From contig BQMF02000634.1 of the NCBI GenBank assembly GCA_027922465.2, positions 62,001-126,000 of the forward strand: a stretch of DNA of 64,000 nucleotides, written 5' to 3'. Position numbers and translations under genes: made by a program. Source of the DNA: Turritopsis dohrnii. Its lineage: Eukaryota > Cnidaria > Hydrozoa > Anthoathecata > Oceaniidae. This document shows, one piece after another, positions 59,381-64,000 of this stretch; the first letter of the stretch is position 1; the number at the start of each line of letters is the position of its first letter. The notes beneath the pieces are model-generated. The model searched no databases. It had not been told where the DNA came from and worked only from the letters and a program-made list of their open reading frames with translations.

Positions 59381-59389
59381 AATTTTTAC

Positions 59390-59800
59390 TGCCCTCTCCC
59401 TCTTCGTTTTCATCCAGCTTCTACATCCAAAATGATTGAATTATTTTGATTCTTCTGTATAGCCACATTTGATAACTAAAACGAAGTAAGTAAAACGTTG
59501 AAACATGTGCTAAATCACTCTAATTTGTTAACTAATAGCGCGCGTTACCAAAACAAATTACTTGGTTCGTCGTTGTGCTCCTCCTCTCGTCTTCGTTTTC
59601 ATCCAGCATATACATACTAAATGATAGAACTATTTTAACTCATAATCTTTTCAAAACTAAATTAATTAATTTTTCAAAACTAAACACATTCGTTACTGTG
59701 TAAAGAAATATCATTTGTCTCCATTTCTTCCTTGCACTTTCTTCTGTATAGCCATTTTTGACAACCAAAACGAAATAAGTAAAACGTTGAAACATGTGCT
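59390..59800 (+). repeat. Duplicated ~190-bp segment
   Basis: CTTCGTTTTCATCCAGC, then CTTCTGTATAGCCA and AAGTAAAACGTTGAAACATG (continuing TGCT) occur twice, at about 59,403-59,512 and 59,588-59,803. Confidence 0.7.
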
Positions 59801-59855
59801 GGATATTTATATGTGTATATTTATACACATATGATTTTACACTGTAAAGCGTTTT

Positions 59856-60108
59856 TCACACTGCGCGCTAACAATGAGATAAGCACAGTGCGCATGAGAA
59901 GCTAGCCGATTTTTAATTTTGATCTACAGGTACTTTCGATGTTCAAACTGTGTTAAGGAAAAAGATAACAAAATCAAAAATCTTTTGATAAGCGACTCGA
60001 AGCGACTTGAAGTGTAAGGAAATGATAGGTTTTATCGTTAAGAAAAAACATTTTTACTGCTGCTTCTGCTGCGTAGCAGAAAGCGGAAATCACAGAGGAA
60101 AAACGTGA
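59856..60108. mobile_element. MITE A, uninterrupted copy
   Basis: About 250 bp with short inverted ends (CGTTTTTC... / ...GAAAAACG). Serves as reference for the split copy at 10.4-12.0 kb. No coding capacity and no clear target duplication. Confidence 0.7.
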
Positions 60109-60109
60109 A

Positions 60110-61328
60110 CAAAAAAGAGAAGGTCATGGGTTCCCCCCTGTCTTGTCAAATAAACATAGGTATTTTTTGACTTCAAATGCCAAAATTTTTTCTTCTTCGA
60201 TCGATAGTCTTTTTTGTTTGTCTGCCATTTTTATTTTTACTCTCTCATCAACGCCCGTCTTTCCATTCATATGAAAAATTCTTACATCTTCATTAATGAA
60301 AACTTTACTTTACTTGAAAACCAACCAAAAAGACATGCAAATAAAAAAAAGTCATTTTTTCAATGAGCAGGAGCAGCTGTTGTTGTCATGGTTTTCTTCA
60401 GTGAAACAAAAGCAGTTTTCAGTTTATCGCATGATTTTGTGTATTTCCTCCTCCTCAGCGTTTTTGACAGTAATCTAAAATACAATAACCCTATTTAATG
60501 AGAGGTGTTATAACAATCACAAAAATTAAAACATCTAGAGTAAGCAGGACACATACCAGTAACTGCTTGATATAATCTTTTCTTCTCAAATGTTTTGTTA
60601 TCATGTTAAGAGAACAATAAGCAGCTTGGGTGAAAATAATCTAAATAAAGAATGACAATTACTTTTAGCAGAACAGAACAAACAGAATGCAGGAAGGATA
60701 TGTACAGTGTGTCCCAGAGAATTTCGGTCTGAGATTTTAACAGCTCATAACTTTTCACACATATATCAGATTTCAGCAATTTTTACACCATTCGATAGGA
60801 TTTTATTCATAGATTTTAAACATATACATTTTGTTCTCCAAAACCTTTTAGTTTGGAAACAATTAAGGATTTTACCATGAAAAAATCCAATTATCTTCTT
60901 AATGGTTAATTAACACATCTTTCAATAACATCTATCAAAGGTCATTATCAAAAACAATATCAAAGTCAAGTGACTGTAAAACACAAGAGTCATTAAAAAC
61001 AAAACGTTAAGCTGTCTCAACATGTCCTCCGTTTCTCTTGACACAGCGATTTGCTGTTGCTGTCATAAAGAGTGGCGAATAAAATTCTGATTTTGTCTAA
61101 GATTATTTGCTGCGTCAACATTTTTACTTTTCAACTCTGATAGACTCTGGATCTCAGCTTTTTACCAATGAAACATAATTTTTTTGCTACTTAGAAGAAA
61201 GATATAATAGATGCTTTTGTAAAATTAGAAAACAAAATGACCAGTTTGAAACTTTTATATCAATATTTATGAAGACACTATTAATATTTACCCCTTTCAT
61301 TTCTTCCGGCCATGCGCAAAAGCGCAAT
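60110..61328. other. No gene seen
   Basis: Short frames without motifs; nothing else recognised. Confidence 0.4.
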
Positions 61329-61578
61329 TAAAGGACGTTTTAAATAGACATTTCCCGAGTTTATTTTTTATCAAGCTCCGCCTCGTTTTCGCAATGGTTA
61401 ATATGGTAACGAAATGTCACGGGACTCATTTCAGTAATGTGCAATAAGTGTAATATTTGTGATAGTGTTAATGATTAAGCACAAGAGATTCGGTTGTCAT
61501 AGTAACGCAATTGAAAACGAGGTGGAGTGTGATAAAAAATAAACTCGGGAAAGGTCTATACGCATTAAAAACGTCTTA
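61329..61578. mobile_element. Foldback MITE
   Basis: Arms of ~70 bp: GGACGTTTTAAATAGACATT followed by TCCCGAGTTTATTTTTTATC on the left, and their inverted counterparts on the right ending AAAAACGTC. Divergent G/A differences separate the arms. Interior about 100 bp, non-coding. CGTCTT-type words of the same kind continue to ~61,740, so a second, overlapping copy may follow. Confidence 0.7.
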
Positions 61579-61795
61579 CCAAGTCCTCGTTTAAAACATG
61601 AATTTGACGGCATTGCAAAATCGATAATAAGACGTCGTCAAAATGTCTGATTTTAAGACGTCTTCTGAAGATGCATTATGGGCGTTTTAAATGCGCATTA
61701 TCAAGATACGTCTTCTGAAAACCTGATTAAGACAAATTAAAGACGGAAAGAGAACTAACAAAAGAACAATGAACTGTAAAATACAATGAATGTCA

Positions 61796-64000
61796 TTAGT
61801 CATAACTCTCCATCTCCCCCCAGTTTTGCGCAGTAAAACTAAATCCATTTTCCAGCTTCAGGTTCATAGGGTTTTGGACGCCGCGTGTTTCAGGAGGAAT
61901 GTCGCATTGGAGTGGGGATGGCAGCTCCCAAGATAACGTGGTTCTCATAGGTGCAGTATCGACGCATGGAGGTGGCACAGCGTTGCCAGGGTAAACAATG
62001 GAACCGGTAGGGACATTGTTAGGCAGTTGGTATGGCACGATGGGTGTGACCACTGGTGGGGAATCAGCTGTGTCGCCAGGCTTTGCCTACAGTCCAGGAG
62101 CAGGAGACGGGGTGGTTGACAGGGTGAACCGAGGAGTGTTGTGGGATAAGGTGGTTCGGTTGGCGGCATCTGTGTCGGTGCTGGGAGGGTTGGTGGCGCA
62201 AAAGTCCGCAGGAGATAGACGCCCTGGGATGAACTGTCGGAGATGCTTACGGTTTCTTCTGGTCAGGCGCCCATAGCCATTGACTTTGACGGTATAGTTG
62301 TGGTTACCATGGTCCTCAACGACCGTGCCAGATCGATCCCATCTCCTGGAATAGTTTTCAGCCTGGTTTTGGTCATAGCAGCGGTCTCCGAGATGGAAGG
62401 GTGGCATGCCTCGCGAATCCTTGTATAGCTTCTCGGCAGTATGATGGAAGTCTGCAAACAATCTATCGAGTAGAAGGTGGTACCGAAGGTGAAGAGGGCT
62501 GTGCTGGTTGGGAAGGGGCATTTGCGATGCAGTCTCTACAATTTGCTCTTGTACGTTAAATATACTGAGTCATCCCTGGCCAAAATACGATAGTACGTGC
62601 CCGCACCCCCATTGTCGAAACTCCCTGGTGCGCCGAGTGCAGCGCTTCCAAGAGGGCTGGGCGAAGGGAAATCAGTATCACAGCTCGATCCTGATAGATG
62701 ACAACACCATCGGATACATGAAGGCTGTGGCGGTATTGCCAGTAAGGAGGAACAGCAGGCTGGTGGTGGGTGCGGTCCGGGAACCTGCAGAGGATAGCAT
62801 CCAGCAGGGCTGACATGGCAGTGTTCTTCTTGGTCTCCGAAGCTAGTTGATCTCATGTGACCGATGTGAGGGTAGTTGTGTCTCGACGTATAGCTGCAGC
62901 CATCAAGGATTCCGAGTTGTCAGGAGGCAAGGACAGGCCCTCATTTTGGGAAGGGTGGCGTGATGCGGCGTCGGCAGCAAGGTTGGACTTCCCAGGTAGG
63001 TAGAAAATATTCAAACACCAGTTCTCTGTTTCAGCCGGAATAGTTATGTATTGGATTGTCGTCCAATGTTCTGTCCCCAAAAACTTTGGTGAGCGACTTA
63101 TGATCGGTTGCAACAATGAGGTCTCAACATCCCAGGGTGAACCACTTTGTCTGCTCGAGGCCCCAGGTTATCACGAGGGCCTCTGCCAACCATCTGGGCA
63201 GCAGTCAGGTACTTTGCTAGGACAGGAACAGTGGTTTTGAAAAAGAAAGTATCCAATGCCATATTTCGACCAATCCGTTTGCAGGCAAGCTTGACGCTCC
63301 AAATCGAATATCTCGACGCCGGATCTGATCACATCAATAATGGCGGCCTTTGATGATGAGGAGAAAGAAACGTTTCATTCCATTGGAACGGGCAGCGGGG
63401 TGAATAAAGTAGACGGAACAGGGCCATATGTTGACGCAGTTGAGCATACGAATATCTGTTGTTGAAGATGGCGTCGGAAAATCCCGAATTGTGCTGATGT
63501 ATTTGCCAAACGGGTCAATCCTGTCCTCTGTGATTCGAAAACCAGCGAAGTCTACATCTTTCTTAGCGAATTGGAGCTTCTCGGGCTTCAGCACAATGCC
63601 TGCGTTTCCCACACAGGTTAGGAAGTCGATGGTACGCCACCAATGCTCCGCGAGGTTTTAGTTGTAGTGAAGGGTGTCATCGATGACCCGTTCCTTGCGT
63701 GAAAACTTTGTGATGATGGCATTGAATCTGCGGTTGTAAGCGCCCCCTGACGATAAGAAGCCCTGTGGTGCTCGCTTATAGTACCATCGACCAATAGGGT
63801 GATAAATGTGGTCAGGTGGCGATCAGACTCACGGAGGGGAAGGCTATGATAGCCATTCCAGGCGTAAGCCAAGGTCTTCCAGGTGTCACGTGGGATTCGA
63901 CAAGCGGCGTGGAATGGAGATTCAGCATTGTGCGTTTTTCTCCTGCAATGTTTAAGGGAGGTCGATTGTCCTGCGTGGGGATCCATCATGCTTCCTGGTG
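61796..64000 (-). mobile_element. Gypsy-type LTR retrotransposon pol remnant, cut by window edge
   Basis: Minus strand, right to left. Reverse transcriptase: AWNGYHSLPLRESDRHLTTF, then the catalytic region (VIDDTLHYN) after a deletion that removed the PQGF segment, followed by GNAGIVLKPEKLQFAKKDVD, FAGFRI and PTPSSTTDIR. RNase H: about 63,300-63,000, frameshifted, with LPGKSNLAADAASRHP. Integrase: ARTIVFWPGMTQ (after the zinc-finger-like region) and the C-terminal GDRCYDQNQ, RWDRSGTVVE and LTRRNRKHLRQF; the DDE catalytic core between them (near 62,530) is absent. A Pro/Thr-rich tail runs to about 61,800. Base composition is far more G+C rich than its surroundings. No LTR could be identified. 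A dead copy with several frame breaks. Confidence 0.85.

Noticed and set aside
61998..62276. Plus-strand frames in the GC-rich end region
   Set aside because: Antisense to the gypsy integrase C-terminus; high GC makes spurious frames common.

Overview
The window looks like a repeat-dominated, AT-rich intergenic or heterochromatic stretch of an early-branching animal genome, most likely a cnidarian. This rests on spliceosomal introns, tRNA-derived SINEs, LINE, gypsy, DIRS, piggyBac and Helitron remnants, and SAP/SWIM/YqaJ and PIN-like proteins of kinds I know as multicopy in cnidarians. I see no host housekeeping gene, rRNA, tRNA gene or CRISPR array. Almost everything recognisable is a transposable element, many nested in one another. 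All calls come from reading the sequence; no database search was possible.

Layout. 0-1 kb: decayed SAP-SWIM-YqaJ gene running off the left edge. 2.1 kb: a Harbinger-like MITE. 3.4-7.1 kb: a DNA transposon with ~380-bp terminal inverted repeats (TIRs) whose only gene encodes a PIN/FEN1-like nuclease-type protein, broken by stops. 8-14.4 kb: LINE fragment, nested MITEs, DIRS remnant. 14.9-17.7 kb: endonuclease+RT LINE. 17.9-19.8 kb: repeat family R with a ZAD-like zinc-finger exon, split by a Helitron whose empty site is at 44.8 kb.

20,518-36,382 is the main discovery: a single ~15.9-kb DNA transposon with 78-bp TIRs (2 mismatches) flanked by a GTATAAT duplication. It carries two divergent multi-exon gene blocks. 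On the minus strand is a KDZ (Kyakuja-Dileera-Zisupton) transposase of about 17 exons whose splice phases carry it in frame into a C-terminal papain-like cysteine protease (C125 and D-T-H252 of the last exon). On the plus strand is a 14-exon accessory gene that splices into a perfect 353-aa frame, with an N-terminal zinc ribbon, a run of nine tiny phase-1/phase-1 exons (three of them tandemly duplicated) and a C-terminal beta-barrel-like domain. The transposase copy carries a perfect 128-bp palindrome in one exon and one damaged splice donor. A SINE, a retroelement 3' fragment and a satellite sit in the middle of the element.

36.4-50.7 kb: hAT-like element, several inverted and direct copies of repeat family R, a LINE with a (TTAC)n tail, a MULE-like element with 10-bp duplications and a nested SINE with the same (TTAC)n tail. 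50.7-53.6 kb: a piggyBac element with TTAA ends, 18-bp palindromic subterminal repeats and a transposase frame broken only by in-frame stops. 53.6-61.8 kb: mostly gene-poor with small MITEs. 61.8-64 kb: GC-rich gypsy-type pol remnant running off the right edge, with its integrase core deleted.
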